DNA of 64,000 bases from Shewanella sp. MBTL60-007 (GCF_019654915.1 NZ_BPET01000017.1:28222-92221), one strand, 5' to 3'. Shown: positions 17,657 to 27,540, counted from the stretch's first letter. A program made the numbers and translations. Notes: generated from the sequence alone by a model not told the origin.

Positions 17657-17796
17657 GCATTTTAGGGATTCCAGATTATTGACAGGGGAATAATTGATTT
17701 TTGTGGTGACAAACTGACATTGGATATACGCAATTGCCGCGCGTTCTTGTTATAATCGGGAAATTGCTGTTTAAACTACCCCCTCGCGGAAGACCA

Positions 17797-19251
17797 ATGA
17801 AATTTATCGTAAAACTGTTTCCTGAAATCATGATGAAGAGCAAGCCGGTAAGAATGCGTTTTACCAAGATGCTCGAGACCAATATTCGTAATGTACTTAG
17901 AAAAGTGGATGAGTCCGCTAAAGTACAGCGTCAGTGGGACAAGATCATGGTGATGGTACCAGATGATAGGCCAGATCTGGTTGAAGCCTTTGGTGAGCGT
18001 TTAGCCTGTATTCCTGGTATTGCTCATGTACTGCAAGTAAACGTGAGTACCTTCACTTCAGTCGACGATATCTACCAGCAGACGTTAGCTGTTTATAAAG
18101 AGCAGCTTGTTGGCAAGACTTTCTGTGTACGCGTTAAGCGTGCGGGTAAGCATGACTTCAACTCTATTGAAGTTGAGCGCTATGTGGGTGGTGGATTGAA
18201 TCAATTTACCGAAGCGGCAGGTGTTCGCTTAAAAGATCCTGATATGACAGTGCATCTAGAGATTGATAATGAACACCTTTATCTCATCGATAAGCGTATT
18301 GAAGGTCTTGGCGGCTTCCCGATGGCGACTCAGGAAGATGTGTTGTCACTGATTTCTGGTGGTTTCGACTCAGGCGTGTCGAGTTACCAGTTCATTAAGC
18401 GTGGTTCTCGTACTCATTATTGTTTCTTTAACTTAGGTGGCGACCAGCACGAAATAGGCGTTAAGCAGGTGGCTTACCACTTGTGGCAGAAATATGGCGA
18501 ATCACATAAGGTTAAGTTTATCTCTGTGCCGTTTGACCCTGTGGTGCAAGAAATTCTAGAGCGCGTTGATAACGGCCAGATGGGCGTAGTGTTAAAGCGT
18601 ATGATGATGCGCGCTGCAGCAAAAGTGGCACAAAAGATGGGCATTCAAGCCTTGGTTACGGGTGAGGCGATGGGGCAGGTTTCTAGCCAAACCTTGACTA
18701 ACTTAAATGTCATCGACCGTTGTACAGATCAATTGATTTTGCGCCCTCTTATTGCAATGGATAAGCAAGACATCATCAATATTAGCCGTGAAATCGGTAC
18801 CGAAGACTTTGCTAAATCAATTCCTGAGTATTGTGGCGTTATTTCTCAAAAGCCAACGGTAAAAGCGGTGTTGTCAAAAGTTGAAGCCGAAGAAGCGAAG
18901 TTTTCTGAAGATCTGCTCGACCGCGTGATTGCAGATGCAGAAGTTATCGATATTAGGGAGATTGCTACTCAGATGGATACCAAAATTACCGCAACAGAAA
19001 CTGTCGATGCGATTAGTGCTGGTGAGATCATTATCGACGTCCGTGCGCCAGAAGAGGAGGAGAAGGCTCCGCTTGAAGTCGATGGCGTCGAAGTTAAGGC
19101 GATTCCTTTCTATAAGCTAGCAACGCTGTTTGGTGATCTCGATAAAGAGAAGAACTACCTGTTATATTGTGACCGTGGCGTGATGAGCAAGCTACAGGCG
19201 CTTTATCTGCAAGAGCAAGGTTACACCAATGTTAAGGTTTACCGTCCTTAA
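17797..19251 (+). CDS. thiI: tRNA 4-thiouridine synthase with rhodanese domain
   Basis: 484 residues from the ATG at 17797, preceded by GCGGAAG; the frame extends upstream but the added residues are not family-like. Domains: ferredoxin-like plus THUMP (1-170) for tRNA binding; a PP-loop ATP pyrophosphatase with [10 protein letters not shown] near 185; a cysteine in PEYCGVIS near 345; and a C-terminal rhodanese domain with the active cysteine in [10 protein letters not shown] at residue 456. This is the long ThiI form that makes s4U8 in tRNA and also supplies sulfur for thiamine thiazole synthesis. A TATAAT box lies at 17751-17756, 41 bp before the start. I saw no TPP riboswitch. Confidence 0.96.
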   Translation: MKFIVKLFPEIMMKSKPVRMRFTKMLETNIRNVLRKVDESAKVQRQWDKIMVMVPDDRPDLVEAFGERLACIPGIAHVLQVNVSTFTSVDDIYQQTLAVYKEQLVGKTFCVRVKRAGKHDFNSIEVERYVGGGLNQFTEAAGVRLKDPDMTVHLEIDNEHLYLIDKRIEGLGGFPMATQEDVLSLISGGFDSGVSSYQFIKRGSRTHYCFFNLGGDQHEIGVKQVAYHLWQKYGESHKVKFISVPFDPVVQEILERVDNGQMGVVLKRMMMRAAAKVAQKMGIQALVTGEAMGQVSSQTLTNLNVIDRCTDQLILRPLIAMDKQDIINISREIGTEDFAKSIPEYCGVISQKPTVKAVLSKVEAEEAKFSEDLLDRVIADAEVIDIREIATQMDTKITATETVDAISAGEIIIDVRAPEEEEKAPLEVDGVEVKAIPFYKLATLFGDLDKEKNYLLYCDRGVMSKLQALYLQEQGYTNVKVYRP

Positions 19252-19287
19252 ACGGCGTCTGTGAGCGCCAGAGTGGACTTAAACGAG

Positions 19288-19315
19288 AAGGCGACCAATA
19301 TTGGTCGCCTTTTTT
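19288..19315 (+). terminator. Terminator of thiI
   Basis: AAGGCGACCAA pairs with TTGGTCGCCTT, followed by a T-run. Starts 37 bp beyond the stop codon. Confidence 0.9.
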
Positions 19316-19352
19316 GTATCTATTAACCGCGAGCTAGCGGTTAATAGATACA
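19315..19352. repeat. Perfect 16-bp inverted repeat between two terminators
   Basis: Arms 19315-19330 and 19337-19352 are exactly complementary over 16 bp, separated by the 6 bases GAGCTA. It sits between the thiI terminator and the terminator of the opposing small gene, sharing bases with both T/A runs. Confidence 0.85.
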
Positions 19353-19375
19353 AAAAAACCACCTCTATTAGGTGG
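19352..19375 (-). terminator. Terminator of the small exported-protein gene
   Basis: CCACCT pairs with AGGTGG across five bases. Seven A on the plus strand give a U7 tail on the minus-strand transcript. Confidence 0.8.
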
Positions 19376-19402
19376 CTTTAAAGTTGAAGATGTAGTGCTT
19401 TA

Positions 19403-19636
19403 TTAGTCGGCTAATAATACTTGAGCCGTAGCTTCTTCGTTCTTCTTTAATTCATCAGTCGCTAACATATTATCTAGCTCAGCAGTCAGTTGAGCCTGCA
19501 TTAACTCCATGCTTTCTGTTAAGTTAGCTGTTAACGTTGCTTCGATATCTTTAGTGTTGATAGATATTTCGTCGGCACTAACACTGGCTGAGGCGCCGAG
19601 GATAGCGATAACAAATACTGATTTTAGGTTTAACAT
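19403..19636 (-). CDS. Small exported protein of unknown function
   Basis: 77 residues from the ATG at 19636, which has a strong GGAGG site 9 bp upstream; a longer frame to 19705 lacks one. A signal peptide is clear (LNLKSVFVIAILGASASVSA, cleavage before DEIS). The mature ~57 residues are acidic and helical, rich in Leu, Thr, Glu and Met, with no cysteines and no motif I recognise. It is divergent from gcvA and has its own terminator, so it looks like a genuine monocistronic gene for a small periplasmic protein. I do not assign a function. Confidence 0.65.
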   Translation of the reverse strand: MLNLKSVFVIAILGASASVSADEISINTKDIEATLTANLTESMELMQAQLTAELDNMLATDELKKNEEATAQVLLAD

Positions 19637-19817
19637 ACGCGGTAGCCTCCGGGCTAGTATTTGGGTTGTTAGACACTCCCCAATTACGTCGTAGAGGCTG
19701 TCCAACTAGTATCATTTCGTTGGGGCAAATTCTGAACGAAAGTACTGGCCTTAACAAACGATAAAATGTAACAATAGGCATTAGAAAAACTAATTAAAAA
19801 CCGGGATCTGGATCACT

Positions 19818-20729
19818 ATGGCAAGACGATTACCTCCCCTGAATGCAGTGAAGGCATTTGAGGCAGCAGCTAGGCATTTGAGCTTCACTCGAGCGGCAGA
19901 AGAGTTATTTGTTACCCAGGCTGCCGTGAGTCATCAAATCAAGGCATTAGAAGAGTATCTTGGATTAAAATTATTTAGACGTAAGAACCGTTCATTACTG
20001 CTAACTGAGGAGGGGCAAAGCTACTTTCTCGACATCAAAGATATTTTCACCCAACTTGCCGATGCCACAGATAGATTATTAGCCCGAAGTGCTATCGGTT
20101 CCCTTACTGTAGCGACTTCTCCGAGCTTTGCGATTCAATGGTTAGTGCCACGCTTGGCCAAGTTTAGTGAGAAAAATCCAGAGATCGATGTGCGAATTAA
20201 GGCTGTGGATGATGAAGATGGTTCGCTGACTGATGACGTTGATGTGGCCATCTATTATGGTATGGGGAACTGGTCTGGAATGCGAGCCGATAAGCTCAGA
20301 AATGAGGTGTTAATTCCGGTCTGTTCACCGCTATTATTAAGCGGTCCTAAGCCATTAGAAAAACCTAGCGATTTGAAAAATCATACCCTATTGCACGACT
20401 CTAGTCGCCAAGATTGGCAGGCTTGGTTTAGACAATGTGGAATTACTGATATTAATGTGAACCAAGGTCCAATATTTAGTCATTCTTCGTTGGTGCTGCA
20501 AGCTGCCGCTCACGGCCAGGGTGTGGCGCTAGGCTACAGTGTACTTGCAAGGCCCGATATTAAAGCGGGTCGTCTTATCTGCCCTTTCCCTGAAGTTTTA
20601 GTCAGTAAAAATGCATATTACTTAGTGTGCCAACAAAGCCATGCCGATATTGGTAAGGTCGCAGCTTTTAGAGAGTGGATGCTCGATATGTTTGAAGAGG
20701 AGACGCGTAGTGAGCTGCTTACAGGATAA
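19818..20729 (+). CDS. gcvA: LysR-type regulator, GcvA-like
   Basis: 303 residues. An N-terminal winged helix-turn-helix (LPPLNAVKAFEAAARHLSFTRAAEELFVTQAAVSHQIKALE) and a LysR effector domain with TVATSPSFAIQWLVPRL and CSPLLLSG. The start RRLPPLNAVKAFEAAARH and the overall length are those of GcvA, activator of the glycine cleavage operon. No gcvTHP genes are in the window, so the target is unconfirmed; other GcvA-like regulators control different pathways. The end overlaps the next gene by 20 bp. Confidence 0.82.
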   Translation: MARRLPPLNAVKAFEAAARHLSFTRAAEELFVTQAAVSHQIKALEEYLGLKLFRRKNRSLLLTEEGQSYFLDIKDIFTQLADATDRLLARSAIGSLTVATSPSFAIQWLVPRLAKFSEKNPEIDVRIKAVDDEDGSLTDDVDVAIYYGMGNWSGMRADKLRNEVLIPVCSPLLLSGPKPLEKPSDLKNHTLLHDSSRQDWQAWFRQCGITDINVNQGPIFSHSSLVLQAAAHGQGVALGYSVLARPDIKAGRLICPFPEVLVSKNAYYLVCQQSHADIGKVAAFREWMLDMFEEETRSELLTG

Positions 20730-21447
20730 GTTAAAACAAGCCTACCTTGATGGTGAGTTAGCCGCGGCCGTTGCTGAATTATCTCCAGAGGAGCTAGCTT
20801 TCGATGCGCAGCACTATCTTGTAGACTGTATCGGTACAAATAGCGCCGAAAAAGACTGCGACACCCTGATTATCTTAGCCCATGGTGCAGGCGCGAATAT
20901 GCACCATGAATTTATGACTCAGATGGCCAAGGGGCTGAGCGTAGGCGCAACAGTCGTGCGTTTTAACTTTCCCTATATGCGTGCCAATGCCATCGATGGT
21001 AAGCGTCGTCCGCCAGACAGGGCGCCGAAGTTGATTGCCGACTATGCGCTGCAGTTTAGTATTCTTAAACAACAGTTTAAGCCTAAGAAAGTCTACTTAG
21101 TGGGCAAATCGATGGGGGGGCGGATGTCGACAATTTTAGCCGAGAGCATAAAGGTTAATGGTGTTGTTGCTCTTGGTTATCCCTTTATTCCACTCAGTGG
21201 TGGTGAGCCGCGTTTAGAGCCGATCGAGAAGTGTTTAGCGCCACTGATGGTGATCCAAGGTGAGCGAGATAAGTTTGGTCATAAGGGGTTAGTTAACACT
21301 TGGCCGGAAATGGAAAAAGTACAACTGCATTGGTTAACCGATGGTGATCATAGTTTTAAGCCTAGAAAGTCGTCAGGAACTACGTTAGAGGCTAATCTAG
21401 AGCAGGCGGTCTCCCATATCAAAGACTTTATTAAACAGTCATCATAA
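20710..21447 (+). CDS. Alpha/beta hydrolase of the KANL3/Tex30-like family
   Basis: 245 residues from GTG at 20710, chosen because GAGGAG lies 8 bp upstream within gcvA; the longer open frame has no such site. The fold is visible: HGAGANMHHEF (oxyanion region), then the nucleophile elbow VGKSMGGRMS with the serine, a late Asp in VIQGERDKFG, and the histidine in GDHSFKPRKSSG. This bacterial family (YcjY/Tex30-like) consists of small soluble hydrolases with unknown natural substrates. It overlaps gcvA by 20 bp, so the two are translationally coupled. Confidence 0.75.
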   Translation: MSCLQDKLKQAYLDGELAAAVAELSPEELAFDAQHYLVDCIGTNSAEKDCDTLIILAHGAGANMHHEFMTQMAKGLSVGATVVRFNFPYMRANAIDGKRRPPDRAPKLIADYALQFSILKQQFKPKKVYLVGKSMGGRMSTILAESIKVNGVVALGYPFIPLSGGEPRLEPIEKCLAPLMVIQGERDKFGHKGLVNTWPEMEKVQLHWLTDGDHSFKPRKSSGTTLEANLEQAVSHIKDFIKQSS

Positions 21448-21523
21448 TGAGAGACGATACAGACAGTTGGAATGAAAATTTTCTATCTGTTGGCAGGTGA
21501 GTCGATAGTTTGTAGGAGGTTAA

Positions 21524-21910
21524 ATGCGTAATGGATTTTTGCTGCTAGCAGCATTGAGTGGTTTTATTGCTGTAGCACTGGGCGCATTTGGCGCCCATGG
21601 ATTGAAGAATGTGGCACCGCCTGATCTCATTGCTATCTTTAACTTAGGTGTTGAGTATCAGTTCTATCATACGTTTGCGCTGATTGCAGTGGCGTTCTCT
21701 GGTCATTGGTTAAAATCTCGATTATTGGACTGGGCTGGCTACCTCTTTATCGCTGGTATGGTGCTATTTTCGGGGTCCTTGTACCTCTACGCGCTAATTG
21801 GCGCTAAATGGACTGGTCCTGTGACCCCAATGGGTGGTGTTTGCTTCCTGTTAGGTTGGCTATTTATCGCCGTTGCAGTTTGGCGTAATCGCGTTAAAGA
21901 GCTGGATTAA
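21524..21910 (+). CDS. DUF423 membrane protein, YgdD family
   Basis: 128 residues with four membrane helices. The ribosome site GGAGG precedes the ATG. GAFGAHGLKN near the N-terminus and the FSGSLYLYAL and TPMGGVCFLLGW blocks are the conserved parts of DUF423/YgdD. It is an inner membrane protein of unknown role, common beside gcvA and rlmM in gammaproteobacteria, as here. Length is typical. Confidence 0.88.
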   Translation: MRNGFLLLAALSGFIAVALGAFGAHGLKNVAPPDLIAIFNLGVEYQFYHTFALIAVAFSGHWLKSRLLDWAGYLFIAGMVLFSGSLYLYALIGAKWTGPVTPMGGVCFLLGWLFIAVAVWRNRVKELD

Positions 21911-22005
21911 GTTTTTAGTGGTGACTTAGTCTATCTATAGGTTTAGGCTGCGCGGTGAATATTAAATTTTAGACAGTACACAGCAAAGCTTGAACAGTGT
22001 AAAAT

Positions 22006-22037
22006 AGCGGGCAACAACTTTGTTGGCCGCTTTTTTA
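22006..22037 (+). terminator. Terminator after the YgdD-family gene
   Basis: AGCGG and CAACA pair with TGTTG and CCGCT with one internal mismatch, then T6. About 95 bp past the stop codon. Confidence 0.75.
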
Positions 22038-22148
22038 TATCAATCCTTCAATAACGTAGAGCGTTTTTAACGCTATGCTTTGAGGTCTCGGTAACGCTTT
22101 TACTAAGTGCTACCTTGATTGATATTATTTTTATCTTCAGGAAATTCA

Positions 22149-23231
22149 ATGATAAACCTATTTTTATTTTGCCGTGCTGGCTATGAGAAAGATTGTGCAG
22201 CAGAGATCCAAGTGCGCGCAGCTGAGCTCGATATTGGTGGATTTGTAAAAACCAACACCAACGATGCTTATGTGATTTTTCAGTGCTTCCAAGCCGGTGA
22301 TGCTGAAGTTTTAGCTAAAAATATCAGTCTAGATTCGCTTATTTTTACCAGACAGATGTTTGCGGCCAAGGAGTTGCTTAAAGGCTTACCTGAGCAAGAT
22401 AGAATTAGCCCGATCGTTGAAGCTTTGACTCAAGTGCATAAAGCGGGTGAATTGCGTGTTGAAACACCAGATACTAACGAAGCCAAAGAACTCTCTAACT
22501 TCTGTCGCAAGTTTACGGTGCCCCTAAGACAGGCACTGAAGAAGTCAGGTACCTTGCTTGAGAAAGAAAACAGCAAGCGCCCGATTATTCACGTTTGTTT
22601 TGTCGCTTCGGGTCAAGCTTATGTGGGTTACTCGCTAAGTAACAATAGCTCGCCATATTTCATGGGGATCCCAAGACTTAAGATTGCAGCGGACGCACCG
22701 AGTCGCTCGACATTAAAACTTGATGAAGCCTTTATTCACTTTATCCCTAAAGAAGAGCAAGAGACGCGCCTTAGCAGTGGTATGAAGGCGGTGGATCTTG
22801 GTGCATGTCCTGGTGGCTGGACCTATCAGCTTGTGAGACGTGGTATGTTTGTTGCCGCTGTCGATAATGGGCCTATGGATCAAGGTCTAATGGATACCGG
22901 ACAGGTTAAACATTACCAAGCCGACGGTTTTAGATTCGAACCTCCTAGGAAGAATATCACTTGGCTTGTGTGCGACATGATTGAAAAGCCATCTCGCGTG
23001 GCCGAGCTGATTGAAGCGTGGGCGATTAACGGTTGGTTTAAAGAAGCGATTTTTAACTTAAAGTTACCGATGAAGGCACGCTATAAAGAGGTGTCGACTA
23101 TTTTGGCGACCATGGAAGAGATCTTGAAAGAGAATGGCGTAGATGATTTTACTATCGCCGCTAAGCATCTTTACCATGACCGTGATGAAGTGACCGTTCA
23201 CCTTTGCTTGAGACCTACTCAGCCTTGGTAA
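22149..23231 (+). CDS. rlmM: 23S rRNA C2498 2'-O-ribose methyltransferase
   Basis: 360 residues from the ATG at 22149, which follows GGAAATTCA; ten further upstream residues are open but not conserved. The N-terminal THUMP-like RNA-binding part begins [20 protein letters not shown]. The C-terminal Rossmann methyltransferase shows the SAM motif [19 protein letters not shown] near residue 217 and the K-D-K-E-type catalytic residues around CDMIEKP and NLKLPMK. It methylates 23S rRNA using SAM in the cytosol. Same neighbourhood (gcvA, ygdD, rlmM) as in E. coli. Confidence 0.95.
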   Translation: MINLFLFCRAGYEKDCAAEIQVRAAELDIGGFVKTNTNDAYVIFQCFQAGDAEVLAKNISLDSLIFTRQMFAAKELLKGLPEQDRISPIVEALTQVHKAGELRVETPDTNEAKELSNFCRKFTVPLRQALKKSGTLLEKENSKRPIIHVCFVASGQAYVGYSLSNNSSPYFMGIPRLKIAADAPSRSTLKLDEAFIHFIPKEEQETRLSSGMKAVDLGACPGGWTYQLVRRGMFVAAVDNGPMDQGLMDTGQVKHYQADGFRFEPPRKNITWLVCDMIEKPSRVAELIEAWAINGWFKEAIFNLKLPMKARYKEVSTILATMEEILKENGVDDFTIAAKHLYHDRDEVTVHLCLRPTQPW

Positions 23232-23276
23232 ATATTGACGAAAGTGCCGACTGAACTCAGGTCGGGACAAAGCATT

Positions 23277-23311
23277 AAAAAAGGCCCCATGTGAAAACAT
23301 GGGGCCTTTTT
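23277..23311. terminator. Bidirectional terminator between rlmM and the isocitrate dehydrogenase gene
   Basis: AAAAAGGCCCCATGT pairs with ACATGGGGCCTTTTT around GAAA, with U-tails in both directions. Confidence 0.93.
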
Positions 23312-23331
23312 ATTGGATCATAAATTGATTA

Positions 23332-24342
23332 TTAAGATAAACGCTCAATCACGGCCTGAGTGAAGTCGGTTGTACCATGAGTACCACCTAGGTCACGCGT
23401 TGTGCGGTCGCCTTCTTCAATCACCGCGGTAATCGCATTGCGAATAAGCTCGGCTTTATCTGACATGCCTAAATACTCAAGCATCTGAATTGATGCCAGT
23501 ACAACAGAAGTTGGGTTTGCTAGGTTTTTGCCAGCGATATCTGGCGCACTACCGTGCACCGCTTCAAAAATTGCCGCATCGCTACCAATGTTAGCACCAG
23601 GTGCCATACCTAGGCCGCCAACAAGGCCTGCACAAAGATCAGATAAGATGTCACCGAATAGGTTTGTGGTGACAATCACATCGAAGTTTTCAGGATTCAT
23701 CACCAGCTTCATACAGGTTGCGTCAACAATCATCTCTTCGGTCGTGATATCTGGGTAACGCTGGCTCACTTCACGAGCGACTTTCAAGAATAGTCCAGAC
23801 GTAGACTTCATGATGTTAGCTTTATGGACGATAGTGACTTTTTTACGACCTTCCTTACGGGCAAGCTCATAAGCAAATGTGGTGATCTGCTCTGCACCTT
23901 GGCGAGTAATAATACTGGTTGCTTCAGCGGTTGCACCGTCATCAGAGACGGTTTGTCCTAGACCCGAATACATGCCTTCGGTATTTTCACGTACTGTGAT
24001 GATATCGATATTGTCATAACGAGCCTGTGTGCCTTTAAAAGACAGTACTGGACGTACGTTTGCGTAAAGGCTGAATTGCTTACGTAGGCTCACGTTAATA
24101 GAGGTAAAGCCTTCGCCAACAGGTGTTGTTAGTGGGCCTTTTAGAGTAATGCGATTTTTTTCAATAAGCTCTAATGTACGCTGAGGTAATAGTTCACCGT
24201 GCTTTTCTAGCGCAGCGAGACCGGCATCTGCAAACTCATATTCAAAGTCACAACCAGCTTTATCAAGAATTTTAAGTGCTGAGTCAATAATGCTTGGGCC
24301 AATCCCATCACCTGGGATAACGGTTATCGTTCTTTTTGTCAT
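23332..24342 (-). CDS. NAD-dependent isocitrate dehydrogenase
   Basis: 336 residues from the ATG at 24342; five residues further upstream are open but not needed. Beta-decarboxylating dehydrogenase family: VIPGDGIGPSI at the N-terminus, substrate loop RENTEGMYSGL, catalytic Tyr/Lys in the central part (VHKANIMKSTSGLF), Mg ligands in NLFGDILSDL, and GSAPDIAGKNLANPTS. The short length and TEGMYSG match the NAD-linked isocitrate dehydrogenases of Shewanella rather than 3-isopropylmalate dehydrogenase (leuB sits in leuABCD, absent here) or the long NADP Icd. A TCA-cycle enzyme. Homoisocitrate or tartrate dehydrogenase cannot be excluded by eye. Confidence 0.82.
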   Translation of the reverse strand: MTKRTITVIPGDGIGPSIIDSALKILDKAGCDFEYEFADAGLAALEKHGELLPQRTLELIEKNRITLKGPLTTPVGEGFTSINVSLRKQFSLYANVRPVLSFKGTQARYDNIDIITVRENTEGMYSGLGQTVSDDGATAEATSIITRQGAEQITTFAYELARKEGRKKVTIVHKANIMKSTSGLFLKVAREVSQRYPDITTEEMIVDATCMKLVMNPENFDVIVTTNLFGDILSDLCAGLVGGLGMAPGANIGSDAAIFEAVHGSAPDIAGKNLANPTSVVLASIQMLEYLGMSDKAELIRNAITAVIEEGDRTTRDLGGTHGTTDFTQAVIERLS

Positions 24343-24472
24343 GGATAGTCCTACCACGGTTAGGCGTTACTGCAATTGTCTGACCATGTCTTGGGACACG
24401 GCAAGTGAGTTGGAATTATTTTCTTTTTGCTCGATGTATTTTAAACACTTTTACACAACTTTCACAGGAAAT

Positions 24473-24488
24473 AGTGAGCAATCTCACG
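24473..24488. promoter_or_regulatory. CRP-like site between the isocitrate dehydrogenase and S9 peptidase genes
   Basis: AGTGA-GCAATC-TCACG matches the CRP consensus at 8 of 10 positions and is symmetrical (GTGAG-CAAT-CTCAC). It lies 95 bp before the peptidase start and 130 bp before the dehydrogenase start, so it could act on either. Confidence 0.45.
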
Positions 24489-24582
24489 TTTTTTTCTGTA
24501 GGGTAACTTGCATAAATAACTGCTTATGACGATGATTGATCGTTAGAAGGTTAAAAAGTCTACTTTAGTCTAATAATAAATA

Positions 24583-27390
24583 ATGAGGAAGACCTTGAAG
24601 TCATTACCTATTACATCTCTATTGCTATTCTCGACGAGTTTGTTGTCAGCAAACTTGATAGCGGCCAACAATAGCATCACTCCCGACGATATTATGCGAT
24701 TCGAATCGCTTAAAAAGCCTGTTATTTCAGATACTGGCAATATGCTGGCCGTTGAGGTGACTCCGGATCGTGGCGATAGCCACGGCCTTGTAAGGAACCT
24801 CGTAGCTAATAAGCAGTTTAGTGTAAAAGGCGCTAGTAAGCCAAAAGTTAGCCATGATGGCCGTTTTGTGGCGTTTGTCGATGAAGTACCGCTTTTTGAA
24901 TCAGAGACAGCCAGCAAGAAAGCCAAGAAGAAACTCAAGCCTGGCTTGGTTTTGTTAGATACCTCAACGGGTGAAGAGATCCGCTATGAGCGTGTTAAAT
25001 CCTTTGAGTTCAATGATAAGGGAACTCATCTAGCTATCTGGTTTGAAGCCGAAGAGTCAAAAAAAGATGAAAAATCGGCTGATAATGGGCAAAGCGCTAA
25101 AAGTGATATAAAAGTCGCTAAAGAGGATAAGGGCACGACTGTCGAGCTGCTTTCTCTTAAGGATTTGAAATCAATAACCTTTAAAGATGTTACGGCGCTT
25201 AGTTTTGATCAGTCTGGGTTAAATTTTGCATTGGCGATAAATAATATTGAAACCAATAAGCACGAGTTAAACCTAGTTAAGCTGGCCGATAATAGCATTT
25301 CAACAGTCCATAGTTTAAAACAACAGCAAGTCGGTGCTATCGCATTATCGAATGATGGTAACTACTTAGCTTTTACCTATGGTGATGCCAAGGTTGCACC
25401 TTTTGGTCGCGAATATGAATTGGCACTTTTGAGTCTTGAAAATAATAAGCTTGTTGAAACACCTAAGTCAGCAGATTGGACGCTTAATCGTTACGCAGAG
25501 CTACGCTTTTCCGATGACAGTCAACGCTTGTTCTTTGGCCGTGTGCCTCAGGTTGCTCAGCAGTTAGAGCTGGCTAAATATGAACAGCAGTCCGATCTAT
25601 TTGATAAAGATATTATTACCTCAAATCGTGCCCTTAGAGTATGGCATGGTGAGGATCCTCGTATTAAGCCCCATGAAGTTCAGCAATATAAGAAAGAGTT
25701 TAAGCGAACCTATTTAGCAGTACTGCATGTCAAGGGCAATAACTTAGTACAGCTTGCTGATCTCGATGTGCCAGATATTGAGGTGCAGCAACAGCAGCGA
25801 TATGCACTGGCAAGTTCTGATCTGCCATACCGTAAGATGATCACTTGGGCAGGGTTTTATCGTGATTTTTATCTGGTAGATCTTAATACTGGACGGAAGA
25901 TCCCGCTGCTTACCCAACAGAGCAGTTCTGAAGAGCCTAATCTGTCTCCGGGTGAAAAGTTTGTGTCTTATTACTTGCACGGGAACGTGTTCCTGTATGA
26001 GATTGCTCAAGATAGACGCATCAACATTACCAAAGATTTAGGTGTTTCTTTTGCCGATGAAGATCATGACTACCCATCAAACGCGCCAAGTTATGGTTTT
26101 GGTCCTTGGATTAGTGATGATGCAGGTTTGTTGATTTACGACAAGTTTGATATTTGGCAGGTCAATACGCTATCGAATGATACATTTAAACTGACAGCAG
26201 GTCAGGGACGTGAGCAGCAGATCCAATATCGAGTAACTGGCTTGGTTCAAGATAAAGAGTATCCAAGTGTGCTAGCTAATGGTGATAAAGTTTTGCTTCA
26301 TGGCTATAACGATATCACCAAGGGCGATGGTTTTTATCGTGCGCAGATAGGAGTCGCCGGTGTGACCCCTTTAATGGATGGGGACTATAAGCTTAAGTTG
26401 CTGGCGCGCAGTAAAGATGCACAGACAATCGTGTACTCTAAGGAGCAGTACGATCAGTTCCCGGATCTCTACACGGCACCTGTAAGTGCACCGCAAAATG
26501 CGGTACGTCAAACTAACTTAGATAAACAGCGTGACGCCTTTAACTGGGGACAGTCAGAGTTAGTTCAGTGGACCAATGGCGATGGCAAACCCCTTGATGG
26601 CGTTTTGATCAAGCCAACCAATTATGTTGAAGGTCAGCGTTATCCTGTGCTTGTCTACTTTTATCGCTTTATGAGCGACAGGTTGCACGCCTTTCCACAG
26701 ATGAAGATTAATCATAGGCCGAACTTTGCATGGTATGCCGATAATGGTTACGCCATTTTCTTGCCCGATATTCGTTTCGAAGTAGGTTACCCAGGAGAGA
26801 CCTCAGTACAGGCATTGACCTCTGGCGTACAGCACCTGATCGATATCGGGGTTGCCGATCCAAAAGCCGTAGGTATTCAGGGCCATTCATGGGGCGGGTA
26901 CCAAACGGCTTTTGCGGTAACAAAAACCAATATCTTTAAAGCTGCAGTGACGGGGGCCCCTGTGTCTAATATGACCAGCGCCTATAGTGGTATTCGTCAT
27001 GGAAGTGGTCTTGCGAGACAGTTCCAATATGAAACAGGTCAGAGCCGCATTGGTGAAAGCCTGTTTAAATCACCACAGAAATATATTGAAAACTCACCGG
27101 TATTTTACGCTGAGCGTATTAAGACACCTATGATGATCATGTTTGGTGATAAAGATGATGCGGTGCCTTGGGAGCAAGGGGTTGAACTATACCTTGCTAT
27201 GCGCCGTGCGGGTAAGGATGTGGTGTTCTTGCAATATCAGGATGAGCCACATCATCTTAAGAAGTATCCTAATAAGCTCGATTACAGTATTCGTATGATG
27301 GAATACTTCGATCACTACCTCAAGGGCATGCCTGCGCCTAAATGGTTGAGTGAAGGCGAAGCTTATACTGAGTATAAAAAAGCCGATTAA
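24583..27390 (+). CDS. S9-family prolyl oligopeptidase-like exopeptidase, exported
   Basis: 935 residues. Residues 1-28 are a signal peptide (LLLFSTSLLSANLIAA). A large N-terminal beta-propeller region (to ~650) precedes an alpha/beta hydrolase domain. The catalytic triad is visible: Ser769 in GHSWGGYQ, Asp near 857 in GDKDDAVPW, and His near 890 in DEPHHLKK. Family S9 enzymes of this type (DPP4/acylaminoacyl peptidase-like) trim peptides in the periplasm. A lysine/aspartate-rich insertion at about residues 160-190 is unusual and probably a disordered surface loop. Monocistronic, with its own terminator. Confidence 0.9.
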   Translation: MRKTLKSLPITSLLLFSTSLLSANLIAANNSITPDDIMRFESLKKPVISDTGNMLAVEVTPDRGDSHGLVRNLVANKQFSVKGASKPKVSHDGRFVAFVDEVPLFESETASKKAKKKLKPGLVLLDTSTGEEIRYERVKSFEFNDKGTHLAIWFEAEESKKDEKSADNGQSAKSDIKVAKEDKGTTVELLSLKDLKSITFKDVTALSFDQSGLNFALAINNIETNKHELNLVKLADNSISTVHSLKQQQVGAIALSNDGNYLAFTYGDAKVAPFGREYELALLSLENNKLVETPKSADWTLNRYAELRFSDDSQRLFFGRVPQVAQQLELAKYEQQSDLFDKDIITSNRALRVWHGEDPRIKPHEVQQYKKEFKRTYLAVLHVKGNNLVQLADLDVPDIEVQQQQRYALASSDLPYRKMITWAGFYRDFYLVDLNTGRKIPLLTQQSSSEEPNLSPGEKFVSYYLHGNVFLYEIAQDRRINITKDLGVSFADEDHDYPSNAPSYGFGPWISDDAGLLIYDKFDIWQVNTLSNDTFKLTAGQGREQQIQYRVTGLVQDKEYPSVLANGDKVLLHGYNDITKGDGFYRAQIGVAGVTPLMDGDYKLKLLARSKDAQTIVYSKEQYDQFPDLYTAPVSAPQNAVRQTNLDKQRDAFNWGQSELVQWTNGDGKPLDGVLIKPTNYVEGQRYPVLVYFYRFMSDRLHAFPQMKINHRPNFAWYADNGYAIFLPDIRFEVGYPGETSVQALTSGVQHLIDIGVADPKAVGIQGHSWGGYQTAFAVTKTNIFKAAVTGAPVSNMTSAYSGIRHGSGLARQFQYETGQSRIGESLFKSPQKYIENSPVFYAERIKTPMMIMFGDKDDAVPWEQGVELYLAMRRAGKDVVFLQYQDEPHHLKKYPNKLDYSIRMMEYFDHYLKGMPAPKWLSEGEAYTEYKKAD

Positions 27391-27409
27391 ATAAGATTGT
27401 TCACTTTTA

Positions 27410-27441
27410 AAATGCCGAGGTTCATCACCTCGGCATTTTTT
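27410..27441 (+). terminator. Terminator of the S9 peptidase gene
   Basis: AAATGCCGAGG pairs with CCTCGGCATTT across a short loop, then T-run. Confidence 0.92.
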
Positions 27442-27540
27442 TATCTAAGAAAACAGTGGGCAGCAAATAAACAGGGTCGTAATTGCATCAAATTGTTGCA
27501 TAATGAGCAGCATGAATTGAGTGTGTAAGGTGTAGAGTAA

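Noticed and set aside
17657..17796. TPP riboswitch upstream of thiI
   Set aside because: No CUGAGA-type THI box or matching structure was visible; only a TATAAT box.
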